Counted from the stretch's first letter, positions 1 through 8,431 are shown. The stretch is DNA of 51,375 bases from an uncultured Pelagibacteraceae bacterium (GCA_902578525.1 CACHDJ010000005.1:1-51375); one strand, 5' to 3'. Numbers and translations: made by a program. Notes: a model not told the origin generated them from the letters alone.

Positions 1-1
1 A

Positions 2-1429
2 AGAATTATTAACGAACCAACTGCAGCTTCATTAGCTTACGGTTTAGATAAAAAACAAAATAAAAAAATTGCAGTTTATGATTTAGGTGGTGGAACATTT
101 GATGTTTCTATTCTTGAATTAGGCGATGGTGTATTTGAAGTTAAGTCAACTAATGGTGATACTTTCCTAGGAGGTGAAGATTTTGATAATGCAATTGTAG
201 ATTATTTAGTTGCTGAATTTAAAAAAGATAATGGCATTGATCTAACATCTGACAAACTTGCTCTTCAAAGATTAAAAGAGGCTGCTGAGAAAGCAAAAAT
301 TGAACTTTCATCAGCAGAACAAACAGATATTAATTTACCATTTATCACTGCAGATAAAACTGGTCCAAAACATATTAATTTAAAAATGACTAGAGCTAAG
401 CTAGAAGCTTTAGTAGAAGATTTAATAGCTAAAACACTTCCACCTTGTAAAACAGCACTAAAAGATGCTGGTATTTCTGCAAGTGAAATTAATGAAGTTG
501 TTATGGTTGGGGGTATGACTAGGATGCCTAAAGTAATAGATGAAGTTAAAAACTTTTTTGGAAAAGATGCAAATAAAAGTGTCAATCCCGATGAAGTTGT
601 GGCGATGGGTGCTGCTATTCAGGCTGGTGTACTTCAAGGAGATGTCAAAGATGTGCTTCTATTGGATGTGACTCCACTTTCACTTGGTATCGAAACACTT
701 GGTGGGGTTTCTACAAAATTAATTGATAAAAATACAACAATACCAACTAAAAAAAGTCAGGTATTTTCAACTGCAGAAGATAACCAGCCAGCTGTTTCTA
801 TTCGAGTCTTACAAGGTGAGAGAGAAATGGCTACTGATAATAAAGCATTAGGTAACTTTGAATTGGTGGGTATTGCACCTGCTCCTAGAGGAGTTCCTCA
901 AATTGAAGTAACTTTTGATATTGATGCGAATGGAATCGTTAATGTCTCTGCAAAAGACAAAGGGACTGGTAAAGAACAAAAAATTCAAATCCAAGCTTCT
1001 GGTGGACTAAGTGATGAAGAAATTGAAAAAATGGTTAAAGATGCTGAGGCTAATAAAGAAAGTGATAAAAAGAAAAGAGAGTCAGTTGATGCTAGAAATC
1101 AAGCAGATACTTTAATCCATTCAACAGAAAAAAATCTTAAAGAACATGGAACAAAAGTTTCTGATGCAGAAAAAAAAGTAATTGAAGATGCATCAACGTC
1201 TTTAAAAGAAGCTTTAAAAAGCGAAAATACCGAAGATATTAAGAAAAAAATCGAAGCTTTGGTTCAAGCTTCAATGAAACTTGGAGAAGCAATCTACAAA
1301 TCACAACAAAATGCTAAACCAGAAACTGGAAAAGATGATGGTGGTGATAACAAAGATAAAAAAGACGAAAATGTTGTTGATGCTGATTTCGAAGAAGTAA
1401 AAGACGAAAATAAAGAAAAAAGCGCTTAA
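2..1429 (+). CDS. dnaK: Chaperone DnaK (Hsp70), 5' end outside window
   Basis: ATP-dependent Hsp70 chaperone that folds and protects cytosolic proteins with DnaJ and GrpE. The frame is open from base 2, so the N-terminal part of the ATPase domain lies outside the window and 475 residues are visible. The visible start is the [13 protein letters not shown] stretch, followed by the phosphate-binding DLGGGTFD (about visible residues 27-34) and the GGMTRMP motif. The substrate-binding domain follows, and the protein ends with the typical acidic tail containing DADFEEVKD. The internal ATG at 386 is not the true start. dnaJ follows after 29 bases, the usual dnaK-dnaJ operon. Any heat-shock promoter would lie upstream, outside the window. 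Confidence 0.98.
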   Translation, partial: RIINEPTAASLAYGLDKKQNKKIAVYDLGGGTFDVSILELGDGVFEVKSTNGDTFLGGEDFDNAIVDYLVAEFKKDNGIDLTSDKLALQRLKEAAEKAKIELSSAEQTDINLPFITADKTGPKHINLKMTRAKLEALVEDLIAKTLPPCKTALKDAGISASEINEVVMVGGMTRMPKVIDEVKNFFGKDANKSVNPDEVVAMGAAIQAGVLQGDVKDVLLLDVTPLSLGIETLGGVSTKLIDKNTTIPTKKSQVFSTAEDNQPAVSIRVLQGEREMATDNKALGNFELVGIAPAPRGVPQIEVTFDIDANGIVNVSAKDKGTGKEQKIQIQASGGLSDEEIEKMVKDAEANKESDKKKRESVDARNQADTLIHSTEKNLKEHGTKVSDAEKKVIEDASTSLKEALKSENTEDIKKKIEALVQASMKLGEAIYKSQQNAKPETGKDDGGDNKDKKDENVVDADFEEVKDENKEKSA

Positions 1430-1458
1430 ACTGACATTTAATTGTCTGGGGTAATTTG

Positions 1459-2586
1459 ATGGCTAAAAGAGACTATTATGATGTCTTAGGCGTTAATAAA
1501 AGCGCGAGTCCTGAAGAATTAAAATCTGCATATAGAAAATTAGCTGTAAAATATCATCCAGATAAAAATCCTGGAGACTCTAAAGCTGAAGAAAAATTTA
1601 AAGAAGCAAGTGAGGCTTATGGAATTCTCTCAGATAAAGAAAAAAAACAAAATTACGACAATTTTGGTCATGCTGCATTTGAAAATGGTGGTGGAAGATC
1701 AGGTGGAGGTTTTAGTGGTTTCAGTGGAGCAGATTTTTCAGATATTTTTGAGGATTTCTTTGGAGATTTTGGAGGCGGTGGACGATCAAGAAATAGAAAA
1801 TCAAATAATCGAGGATCAGACTTAAGGTATGATTTATCAATCACATTGGAAGAAGCTTACAACGGAAAAAAACAAGACATCAAATTTTCTACAACAGAGC
1901 AATGTGCAACCTGTAAAGGCAATGGATCCAAACCTGGCTATTCGCCAGATAGATGTTCGTATTGCGGAGGTAATGGCAGAATTAGATCAAATCAAGGATT
2001 TTTCACTGTTCAACAGACTTGTCCTCAGTGTAACGGAAATGGTGAAGAAATTACTAATCCCTGTAATGATTGTAACGGTCAAGGCAAAAAACAAACATCC
2101 AAAAAAATATCAGTTACAATTCCGAAAGGTGTAGATGATGGAACAAGAATCAGACTTGCAGGAAAAGGAGAAGCTGGAAGCAGGGGTGGTGCAACAGGTG
2201 ATTTGTACTTGTTTATAAATGTTAATTCTCATGACTTATTTAAAAGATCAGATGAGAATTTATTTTTCGAATTTCCAATTTCTTTAGCAGATGCTGCATT
2301 GGGTACTACTATAGAGATACCAACGATAAATGGAGGAAAAGCTAAAATAAAAATTCCTGACGGGACTCAAAATGGCAAACAATTTAGATTAAAAGGGAAA
2401 GGGATGCCATTCATGAGGAGAGGTGATTTTGGAGATTTATACGTTCAAGTTAAAACAGAAGTACCAGTATATTTAAATAAAAAACAAAAAGAATTGTTAG
2501 AGCAATTTAGAGAAATAGAAAACGAAAAGTCTAATCCTAGTATTAAAAAGTTTTTTCAAAAAGCAAAAAATTTCTGGAAAAATTAA
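1459..2586 (+). CDS. dnaJ: Co-chaperone DnaJ (Hsp40)
   Basis: J-domain co-chaperone that delivers unfolded proteins to DnaK and stimulates its ATPase. The 375 residues show the full type I layout. A J domain carries the HPD motif (YHPDKNPG, about residues 32-39), then comes a Gly/Phe-rich linker. Four zinc-binding CxxCxGxG repeats ([32 protein letters not shown]) are followed by the C-terminal substrate-binding domains. A TTG lies one codon upstream at 1456, but the ATG at 1459 gives the conserved [12 protein letters not shown] start. The gene is followed after 3 bases by a tiny membrane-protein gene and then dapB, so these are probably co-transcribed. Confidence 0.97.
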   Translation: MAKRDYYDVLGVNKSASPEELKSAYRKLAVKYHPDKNPGDSKAEEKFKEASEAYGILSDKEKKQNYDNFGHAAFENGGGRSGGGFSGFSGADFSDIFEDFFGDFGGGGRSRNRKSNNRGSDLRYDLSITLEEAYNGKKQDIKFSTTEQCATCKGNGSKPGYSPDRCSYCGGNGRIRSNQGFFTVQQTCPQCNGNGEEITNPCNDCNGQGKKQTSKKISVTIPKGVDDGTRIRLAGKGEAGSRGGATGDLYLFINVNSHDLFKRSDENLFFEFPISLADAALGTTIEIPTINGGKAKIKIPDGTQNGKQFRLKGKGMPFMRRGDFGDLYVQVKTEVPVYLNKKQKELLEQFREIENEKSNPSIKKFFQKAKNFWKN

Positions 2587-2589
2587 AAT

Positions 2590-2757
2590 ATGGAGTTAGA
2601 AGAAATTATTCCTTCAATAGCTTTAATATTAATACTCATCCTAATTCTCCCTGGCTTCATTAAATCAAACTTGAAAAAAAAAAGATTTTTCAAAAATTTA
2701 AGTATTTGGGCTGTTATTGTTTTAGTTCTTATGATACTTCTATATTTTGTCTTTTAA
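2590..2757 (+). CDS. Small two-helix membrane protein, unknown function
   Basis: A 55-residue reading frame from ATG to TAA fills the gap between dnaJ and dapB exactly. It starts 3 bases after the dnaJ stop, and its TAA shares a base with the dapB ATG (TAATG). The predicted protein has a short acidic start (MELEE), a hydrophobic segment at about residues 8-24, a basic linker with KKKR, and a second hydrophobic segment at about residues 39-55. This looks like a helical hairpin in the inner membrane. The family is not recognised. The second segment faintly resembles the N-terminal anchor of TIGR02281-type aspartic proteases, but no protease domain is present. Tight coupling on both sides supports a real gene. 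Confidence 0.6.
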   Translation: MELEEIIPSIALILILILILPGFIKSNLKKKRFFKNLSIWAVIVLVLMILLYFVF

Positions 2758-3533
2758 TGAAAAAAATTAATTTAGCTATTACTGGTTGTATGGGAAGAAT
2801 GGGTCAGCAACTTATCAAATCATCCAATAAAAATAAAAATTTTAAATTAATTTCACTTACAGAAAATAGATTAGTAAATAAAAAATTTAATGGAATTAAA
2901 CCACAATTCAACTCTGATAAAGCTTTTAAAAAAGCTGACGTAATTATTGATTTTACAGTCCCTAATTGTACACTTGAGATATTAAAAATAGCCTCAAAAC
3001 TAAAAAAAAAAGTTGTAATTGGTACTACAGGTTTTAATAGAAGCGAAGAAAACCAAATCAAAAAACATTCAAAAAAAATTGCAATTTTAAAAGCTGGTAA
3101 TATGAGTCTTGGCGTAAATTTATTAATGTATTTAACTGAGATTACATCAAAATCATTAAATGATGAGTATTTAAGTAAAATATTTGAAGTTCATCATAAA
3201 CATAAAAAAGACCATCCATCTGGAACAGCATTAATGTTGGGGAAAGGTATAGCAGTTGGAAAAAATAAAAATTTATATGATTTGATTGGTAAAAAATTTT
3301 TAAATAAAAAAACCTTTCCTTTTGGAAAAAAAATTAATTTTAATTCAGTCAGAAAAGGTGAAATAATTGGGGAACATGAGGTAAAATTCTCAAGTGGAAA
3401 AGAAATTATTACCTTAAACCATGAGGCTTTTGATAGAGCTTTATACTCTGATGGTGCATTATCTGCTTCCAAATGGATAATGAAAAAAAGACCAGGTTTG
3501 TATTCTATGAGAGATTTGCTTAACTTTTCTTAA
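2757..3533 (+). CDS. dapB: 4-hydroxy-tetrahydrodipicolinate reductase
   Basis: NAD(P)H-dependent reductase of the diaminopimelate/lysine pathway, which feeds peptidoglycan and lysine synthesis. The 258 residues begin with the dinucleotide-binding GCMGRMG motif (about residues 8-14). The DapB signature EVHHKHKKDHPSGTA contains the catalytic His pair and Lys. The frame is open further upstream to a TTG at 2706, but the ATG at 2757 gives the normal MKKINLAITG start and couples by TAATG to the small membrane gene. The stop overlaps the nth ATG by one base. Confidence 0.96.
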   Translation: MKKINLAITGCMGRMGQQLIKSSNKNKNFKLISLTENRLVNKKFNGIKPQFNSDKAFKKADVIIDFTVPNCTLEILKIASKLKKKVVIGTTGFNRSEENQIKKHSKKIAILKAGNMSLGVNLLMYLTEITSKSLNDEYLSKIFEVHHKHKKDHPSGTALMLGKGIAVGKNKNLYDLIGKKFLNKKTFPFGKKINFNSVRKGEIIGEHEVKFSSGKEIITLNHEAFDRALYSDGALSASKWIMKKRPGLYSMRDLLNFS

Positions 3534-4186
3534 TGAATGAAAAACAAAAAGCGAAAATAATTATTAAAACTCTTAATAGAATTTATCCAAAAAAATTAGT
3601 TCCATTAAAAAGTAAAAATACTTTCACACTATTAATTTCTGTACTTCTTTCAGCACAATGTACAGATATTAATGTAAATAATGTAACAAAAGATATATAT
3701 CCAAAGTACTATAAGCCAGAACACTTTGTAAGATTAGGGAGAAAAAGAATTGAAAAATTAATAAAAAAAATTGGTATTTTTAGAATTAAAGCAAAAAGTA
3801 TTTATTTAATGTCAAAGCAATTAATAGAAAAGCATAACGGTAGAGTACCTAAAACATTTGAAGAACTTGAAAAACTACCCGGTGTAGGCCACAAGACAGC
3901 TAGTGTAGTGATGTCTCAAGGTTTTGGATACCCAGCTTTTGCTGTTGATACACATATTCATAGACTCGCCCAAAGATGGGGATTAACAAGTGGAAAAAAT
4001 GTAACTCAAACTGAAAATGATCTAAAAAAGATTTTTCCTAAAAATACATGGTCTAAACTTCATCTCCAAATAATTTTTTATGGAAGAGAATACTGCGGAG
4101 CAAGGGAATGTTATGGTTTAACTTGTAAAATATGCACTTCTTGTTATCCTAATAGAAAAAAACCCATAATCACAAAAAAAGCTTAA
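3533..4186 (+). CDS. nth: Endonuclease III (DNA glycosylase/AP lyase)
   Basis: Base-excision repair enzyme that removes oxidised pyrimidines and cleaves the abasic site. The 217 residues contain the helix-hairpin-helix LPGVGHKTASVV with the catalytic Lys, followed by AVDTHIHRLAQRWGL with the conserved Asp. The C-terminal cysteine cluster is unusual. Cysteines fall at about residues 188, 193, 198, 201 and 204 (C-x4-C-x4-C-x2-C-x2-C) rather than the standard C-x6-C-x2-C-x5-C that binds a 4Fe-4S cluster. The assignment is firm from the catalytic core; the state of the Fe-S cluster is open. The gene overlaps dapB by one base. Confidence 0.94.
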   Translation: MNEKQKAKIIIKTLNRIYPKKLVPLKSKNTFTLLISVLLSAQCTDINVNNVTKDIYPKYYKPEHFVRLGRKRIEKLIKKIGIFRIKAKSIYLMSKQLIEKHNGRVPKTFEELEKLPGVGHKTASVVMSQGFGYPAFAVDTHIHRLAQRWGLTSGKNVTQTENDLKKIFPKNTWSKLHLQIIFYGREYCGARECYGLTCKICTSCYPNRKKPIITKKA

Positions 4187-4187
4187 A

Positions 4188-5114
4188 ATGAAAATCTTAG
4201 GAATTGGTAATGCTATAGTAGATGTACTTTGTAGAGTCGATGATAAATTTTTAATAAAAAATTCTCTCACAAAAAGTACCATGAAATTAATTGATGAAAA
4301 AGAATTTAAGAATTTACTTAAAAATTTAACTATAGAAGAAACTATTTCAGGTGGTTCAGTAGCAAATTCTATAGTTGGCTTGTCTCAATTAAAAAATGAA
4401 GTTGGATTTATTGGAAAAATAAAAAATGATGAATTGGGACAAAAGTATGAGGATGGATTAAAAAAAGAAAATGTTAATTTTTTATATACGAAAAAAGATG
4501 AACCTATTTCTACAGGTAGTTGTTTAGTATTAATTACACCTGACTCTGAAAGAACAATGTGCACTTTTTTAGGTACAGCAGGAAAAATTAATGATCAAGA
4601 CATCGATGCTAATGTAGTAAAAAATGCAGAAATAACTTTCTTGGAAGGTTACTTGTGGGATGAAGGAGAACCCAAGAAAGCTTTCGAAAAAGCAATAAAT
4701 AATTCTAACAAAGTTGCAATGTCATTATCTGATTTATTTTGTGTCGAAAGACATAAAGATCAATTTTTAGATCTTGTGAAAAATAAATTAGACATAATAT
4801 TTGCAAATGAACAAGAAGTGTTGTCGCTAATAAATAGTAAATCATTTGAAGATGTAATATCTTTTTCAAAAAATTTGAAAAAAAATATTATAATAACAAG
4901 GGGTGAAAATGGTGCAATTGCAATTAATGGTAATGAAGTTTTTGAGTGTTCGGCACAAAAAAATCTAAAAATTATAGATCTTACAGGGGCTGGAGATTTG
5001 TTTGCAGCTGGTTATTTGCATGGTCATATAAATAAACTTTCAATAAAAAAATGTTTAGAAAAAGGAACAGAGCTATCATCTACGATAATTCAAAAAATAG
5101 GCGCTAGAATTTAA
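4188..5114 (+). CDS. PfkB-family sugar/adenosine kinase
   Basis: Ribokinase-fold kinase of 308 residues. Visible are the N-terminal MKILGIGNAIVDVLCRVDD, the substrate-site GGSVANSIVGLSQL stretch, and the PfkB signature near the end, DLTGAGDLFAAGYLHG, which holds the catalytic Asp and the anion-hole glycines. The ending KIGARI resembles alphaproteobacterial adenosine-kinase-like members. The exact substrate (adenosine, another nucleoside or a sugar) cannot be read from the sequence. It starts one base after the nth stop and ends the dnaK-to-kinase run of plus-strand genes. Its last 11 bases overlap the convergent small ArfA-like gene. Confidence 0.85.
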   Translation: MKILGIGNAIVDVLCRVDDKFLIKNSLTKSTMKLIDEKEFKNLLKNLTIEETISGGSVANSIVGLSQLKNEVGFIGKIKNDELGQKYEDGLKKENVNFLYTKKDEPISTGSCLVLITPDSERTMCTFLGTAGKINDQDIDANVVKNAEITFLEGYLWDEGEPKKAFEKAINNSNKVAMSLSDLFCVERHKDQFLDLVKNKLDIIFANEQEVLSLINSKSFEDVISFSKNLKKNIIITRGENGAIAINGNEVFECSAQKNLKIIDLTGAGDLFAAGYLHGHINKLSIKKCLEKGTELSSTIIQKIGARI

Positions 5115-5235
5115 TATTTTTTTTTCTTTTAAAACTTCCTTTGCCTTTTTTAGGTTTAACTACTTTTGGCTTATATTTTTTTGAAAATAGATCTTTTGCA
5201 ATTATATTTTTACGTTTAATTAATTTGATAACCAT
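5104..5235 (-). CDS. arfA: ArfA-like alternative ribosome-rescue factor
   Basis: A 43-residue basic protein read from ATG at 5235 to TAG at 5104. Residues 10-38 contain NIIAKDLF, then YKPKVVKPKKGKGSFKRK. The latter matches the core of E. coli ArfA, FRQRVEKNKKGKGSYMRK, in spacing and in the invariant KKGKGS(Y/F)xRK. ArfA enters the empty mRNA channel of ribosomes stalled on non-stop mRNA and recruits RF2. The ORF lacks the long hydrophobic tail of full-length E. coli ArfA, so it resembles the shortened active form. The start lies inside the 3' end of the upstream regulator gene (20-base overlap), suggesting coupling. The end overlaps the sugar kinase. The assignment rests on motif match only. 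Confidence 0.7.
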   Translation of the reverse strand: MVIKLIKRKNIIAKDLFSKKYKPKVVKPKKGKGSFKRKKNIKF

Positions 5236-5779
5236 CTTTAAGACTAACTATAAAATTACTATCATTAAAAGTTTTTAGTATTTTTTTTCGCAACCTATAA
5301 ATATGAGTTTCTACAGTATGAGTTTCGAGTTTAGAATGATAACCCCAAACTTCAGATTGTAATTGATCAATTCCAACAGGATTATTTGATTTGTGTAAGT
5401 AAACAATTGTGTTTGTCTCTTTTTCAGTTAATTTTAATACTTCATCATTTGCTATTAATTCCCTTGAGTTTAAATATATTTTATATTTTCCAATACTTAT
5501 CTCTGATTTTTCATTAAATTGAACTTTAAGAAATTCAACATTTAATTTTTCAATCAATTTTGAAATTTTAATAGGAACTTGGCTTAAAATAAATTGGTTA
5601 TTTACTCCATCCAATTTTTTTTGAGTAATTATTAAATAATTCTCCAAACTATTTAGTTTTTCATTTAAATTTTTTTCGTTAGCTGCTTCAAAAATTTTAA
5701 AATTAATATTTTCTTCTAATTCTTTAATAATTTCATATAAAGATTTAAATTTGAATATTATTAAATTTTGATAATCCAT
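5216..5779 (-). CDS. OmpR-type winged-helix regulator with degenerate receiver
   Basis: A 187-residue protein. The C-terminal part (about residues 95-187) is an OmpR/PhoB winged helix: a LTEKETNTIVYL start, VWGYHSKLETHTVETHIYRLRKKI as the recognition-helix region (positions 5279-5350), and a GYQIN end. The N-terminal part looks like a shortened receiver domain. The strand that should end in the phosphoacceptor Asp reads YLIIT, and no acidic pocket is evident. It may therefore act without phosphorylation. No sensor kinase is adjacent. Target genes are unknown. It is divergent from the broken YkuD gene with 13 bases between start codons and overlaps arfA downstream. Confidence 0.75.
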   Translation of the reverse strand: MDYQNLIIFKFKSLYEIIKELEENINFKIFEAANEKNLNEKLNSLENYLIITQKKLDGVNNQFILSQVPIKISKLIEKLNVEFLKVQFNEKSEISIGKYKIYLNSRELIANDEVLKLTEKETNTIVYLHKSNNPVGIDQLQSEVWGYHSKLETHTVETHIYRLRKKILKTFNDSNFIVSLKDGYQIN

Positions 5780-5792
5780 ATATAATGAAGAT

Positions 5793-6286
5793 ATGTTAAT
5801 TTTTTTGAAAAATAAACATACTCTTCAAATAGATGATTTTTTTTTCAATGTTGTATAGGAAAGAATGGCTTAACAGCAAAAAAAGTTGAGGGAGATAAAA
5901 AAACGCCAATCGGAACTTTTAAAATTCAGCACTTATATTATAGAAAAGACAGAATCGGCCACCCACAAACAAATTTAAAGTGCATACAAATTAAAAAAAG
6001 AATGAGCTGGTGTGATGATGTAAACCAGCCAAAAAAATATAATAAATTAATTAATATTGATAGTGACATTCACCATGAAAAACTTTTTAGAAAAGATAGC
6101 AAATATGATCTTTTAATTCCGATAAAATATAATTTTTTTAAAAGAATTCCTGGTAAAGGAAGTTGTATTTTTATTCATTTAACAAAAAACTATAAGCCTA
6201 CCGCAGGATGTATTGCATTAAAGAAAAAAGATTTTTTAATTATGCTTAAAATAATTAATAAAAATACAAAAATAAAAATTTACTAG
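5793..6286 (+). pseudogene. YkuD-family (L,D-transpeptidase-like) protein, frameshifted
   Basis: Starting at ATG 5793 the frame reads 21 codons to a TAG at 5856. One extra T in the nine-T run at 5837-5845 would join it to the downstream frame, giving about 164 residues. The joined product has the COG3786-type pattern CCIGKNGLTAKKVEGDKKTPIGTF, here split across the break region, then SWCDD, PGKGSCIFIH and the catalytic PTAGCIAL with its Cys. Such proteins act on peptidoglycan cross-links or related periplasmic substrates. The downstream frame from 6002 alone lacks the N-terminal half of the domain. The break could be a genuine mutation, an assembly error in a homopolymer, or a site corrected by slippage. 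All catalytic residues are intact, which suggests it is recent or not real. Confidence 0.75.
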
Positions 6287-6942
6287 CTCCTTTTGCCAAA
6301 GATACTTGAACCTATCCTAAGAAAAGTAGATGAATTTTCTATCGCCTTTAAATAATCTGAAGACATTCCCATGCTTAATTCTTGTAAATTTAACTTTTTG
6401 TTTAGTAATTTTGTTTCTTGAAAGTATTGATCTGGTTTATCATTTATTGGAGGTATACACATTAATCCAATAACATCTAAATTTAATTCTCTACAATAAC
6501 TATATAGATCATTTAAGTAATCTTTACCTACTCCAGATTTTTGATCTTCATTTCCAATATTTACCTGCAAAAATAATTTTATTTTTTTATTTTGCTTTAT
6601 TTCTTCATCAGCAATTTTTTTTGCAAGTTTTTTACTATCAACTGAGTGAATATAATCAAAGATACTTAATGCAAATTTTACTTTATTAGTTTGAAGTTTA
6701 CCTATTAAATGAAGTTTGATATCGGAATTTTTCAGTTTTATTTGCTTCCATTTATCTAAGGCTTCTTGGACTTTATTCTCGCCATAATCTAAATGGCCAT
6801 ATTCTATTAAAGGAAGAATTTTTTCTATATGAAATGTTTTAGTAACTGCAATTATTTTTGGAAATTTATCTATTTTTTGATCTTCTAATTTTAATTTAAT
6901 TGCACTAATGATATCTTTATATTTTTGAATTGAAATATGCAT
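6283..6942 (-). CDS. yggS: YggS/PROSC-family PLP-binding protein
   Basis: Pyridoxal-phosphate homeostasis protein of 219 residues with an alanine-racemase-like barrel. Visible are IIAVTKTFHIEKI with the PLP-binding Lys, HLIGKLQTNKV, the NIGNEDQKSGV stretch and the late GMSSDYLKAI motif that binds the phosphate. The frame is open further to 7005, but MHISIQKYKDII at 6942 is the natural start. The longer version would add a hydrophobic leader unlike the family. Its ATG abuts the ATG of the divergent ThiE-like gene in the palindrome ATGCAT, so each gene's translation signals lie in the other's coding sequence. The stop overlaps the YkuD end. Confidence 0.9.
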   Translation of the reverse strand: MHISIQKYKDIISAIKLKLEDQKIDKFPKIIAVTKTFHIEKILPLIEYGHLDYGENKVQEALDKWKQIKLKNSDIKLHLIGKLQTNKVKFALSIFDYIHSVDSKKLAKKIADEEIKQNKKIKLFLQVNIGNEDQKSGVGKDYLNDLYSYCRELNLDVIGLMCIPPINDKPDQYFQETKLLNKKLNLQELSMGMSSDYLKAIENSSTFLRIGSSIFGKRS

Positions 6943-7464
6943 AATAAGATTCCTAATAAATATTACTTTATTAATAAATTTGATACAAATTATATTGATA
7001 AACAAGACAAAAATACTGCTATTATTTATAGGAACTATAATTCAAAAAATAATCCTAGTTCACTTTTAAAAATAAAAAATTATTGTAAAAAAAAAGGTTT
7101 TAAATTTTTCTTATCAAATAATGTTAAATTAGCTATTAATTTAAAGCTAGATGGAGCTTATATTCCATCCTTCAATAAAGATACACGGCACCTTTCATTC
7201 TCTTATAACAAAAATTTTTTAATTATTGGTTCTGCTCATAATAATAAAGAAATTAAAACTAAGATTAAACAGCGAGTAAGAATTTTATTTATATCTTCAA
7301 TTTTCAAAAAGAATAAAAATTATTTAGGTATTAATAAATTTAAACTATTATCAAAATTAACTAAGGCTAAAATTATAGCACTTGGTGGAGTTTCAAATAC
7401 AAATTTAAAAAAACTCAGTTTAGTTAAATGTTTTGGATTTGCAGGAATATCTTTTTTTGAATAA
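6937..7464 (+). CDS. ThiE/TenI-like thiamine monophosphate synthase family protein
   Basis: A 175-residue protein resembling the TIM-barrel ThiE/TenI family. IAIIYRNY-like strand NTAIIYRNY, CKKKGFKFFLSNN, LKLDGAYIP, LIIGSAHNNKEI and the late ALGGVSNTNLKKL phosphate-loop motif follow the family order. Known members join HMP-PP and THZ-P to make thiamine phosphate, or (TenI) aromatise the thiazole. The sequence is short for ThiE and lacks a clear pyrophosphate site, so it may be a divergent paralogue. A strong terminator follows directly. Confidence 0.65.
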   Translation: MHNKIPNKYYFINKFDTNYIDKQDKNTAIIYRNYNSKNNPSSLLKIKNYCKKKGFKFFLSNNVKLAINLKLDGAYIPSFNKDTRHLSFSYNKNFLIIGSAHNNKEIKTKIKQRVRILFISSIFKKNKNYLGINKFKLLSKLTKAKIIALGGVSNTNLKKLSLVKCFGFAGISFFE

Positions 7465-7467
7465 AAA

Positions 7468-7491
7468 AAAGGCCCCTAAAAAGGGGCCTTT
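7468..7491. terminator. Bidirectional intrinsic terminator
   Basis: A 9-bp perfect stem, AAAGGCCCC / GGGGCCTTT, with a 6-base loop, lies between the convergent ThiE-like gene and the porin. A long A run on the left gives a T tract when transcribed on the minus strand, so it is strongest for the porin transcript. It is one of the few GC-rich hairpins in the window. Confidence 0.9.
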
Positions 7492-7513
7492 AAGAATTAT
7501 TTTCTAAATTAAA

Positions 7514-8431
7514 TTAGAATGCAAACGCAAGAGATACTTCTGTGAACGAGTAGTCTGTTCCAGCTGTACCTTGAATTGAGTCTGTTTTGTTCATAACAGC
7601 TCCAAGTGTCATAGATCCCATTGTGTAAGAAGCTGATACACCTGAACTTTCTTCATCAGTTTTAGTTGCATCTTCATACTCTACATTTGAAACACCATAT
7701 GAAACACTTAGGTTGTCATTAACAGCCATTGATATCGCAGCTGCTTCTCTGTCAACATCGCTGCTAGCTGCAGTTTTGTCGATTTCAGATAATTGAACAC
7801 CCATAGTGAAAGCACCACTTGTGTATTTAACCCAAGCAGTTGACATGTCATCTTCAGATGTACCACTGATTACGTTAGTACCAGCACCATAACCTACGCT
7901 TAGTCCATCCATAAGTTCATCAGCAATAATAACTACAGAGTTATCAGTACCTAGACCCATTCTAGCATAACTAGCAGAAACTGTTACACCACTGAAAGAA
8001 CCTTCGTAACCTAAAGTGTTATCACCACCTAAGTCAGTAACACCTTCATCGTTACCGTCAACGTCATCCCAAACTTGCTCACCAGCAGTTGGCATCACGT
8101 CTGAATATTTACTAATACCAGCTTGGTGTGAAACGTTACCAAATGAAACTTTACCGTTATCTCCCATATCTAAAACAAGTTTAGAACTTGAGAAAATAGC
8201 ATTAGCCATTGTGTAACCATAAGCTATAGACATTCCATTATCTAAATCTCCTGATCCAGAAAATGTAATTGTAGTTGTATCAGACCATGGGTTCGCAGTT
8301 ACTCTTTCTGAACCTTTAGACTGATATTTAACTTTAGCTGTACCAGATACATCTAATGCACCTGCTACTGCAGAAGTTGCAACTAAAGACCCTGCAAGTG
8401 CAGTAAGTCCTAGTTTTTTTAAATTGTTCAT
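7514..8431 (-). CDS. Outer-membrane porin
   Basis: A 305-residue Gram-negative porin forming a beta-barrel diffusion channel. It has a cleavable signal peptide (basic MNNLKKLG, hydrophobic core, ATSAVAGA cleavage region at about residues 20-24). The mature part consists of alternating beta-strand segments rich in Gly, Ser, Thr and Asp. The last strand ends in aromatic Phe (VSLAFAF), the signal recognised by the Bam machinery. It has a clear AAGGAG ribosome site, a strong terminator and a richer codon choice than neighbours, all signs of high expression. The solute preference cannot be read from the sequence. Confidence 0.9.
   Translation of the reverse strand: MNNLKKLGLTALAGSLVATSAVAGALDVSGTAKVKYQSKGSERVTANPWSDTTTITFSGSGDLDNGMSIAYGYTMANAIFSSSKLVLDMGDNGKVSFGNVSHQAGISKYSDVMPTAGEQVWDDVDGNDEGVTDLGGDNTLGYEGSFSGVTVSASYARMGLGTDNSVVIIADELMDGLSVGYGAGTNVISGTSEDDMSTAWVKYTSGAFTMGVQLSEIDKTAASSDVDREAAAISMAVNDNLSVSYGVSNVEYEDATKTDEESSGVSASYTMGSMTLGAVMNKTDSIQGTAGTDYSFTEVSLAFAF

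Noticed and set aside
265-585. Open frame antisense to dnaK
   Set aside because: It mirrors the conserved dnaK coding frame and has no motif or ribosome site; the same holds for other antisense frames, such as those opposite hslU, ftsK and the porin.
2706-2756. Longer dapB start at TTG 2706
   Set aside because: The extra 17 residues do not fit DapB, and the region encodes the C-terminus of the small membrane protein.
6943-7005. N-terminal extension of yggS to 7005
   Set aside because: It would add a hydrophobic leader not found in this cytosolic family and run deep into the ThiE-like gene.
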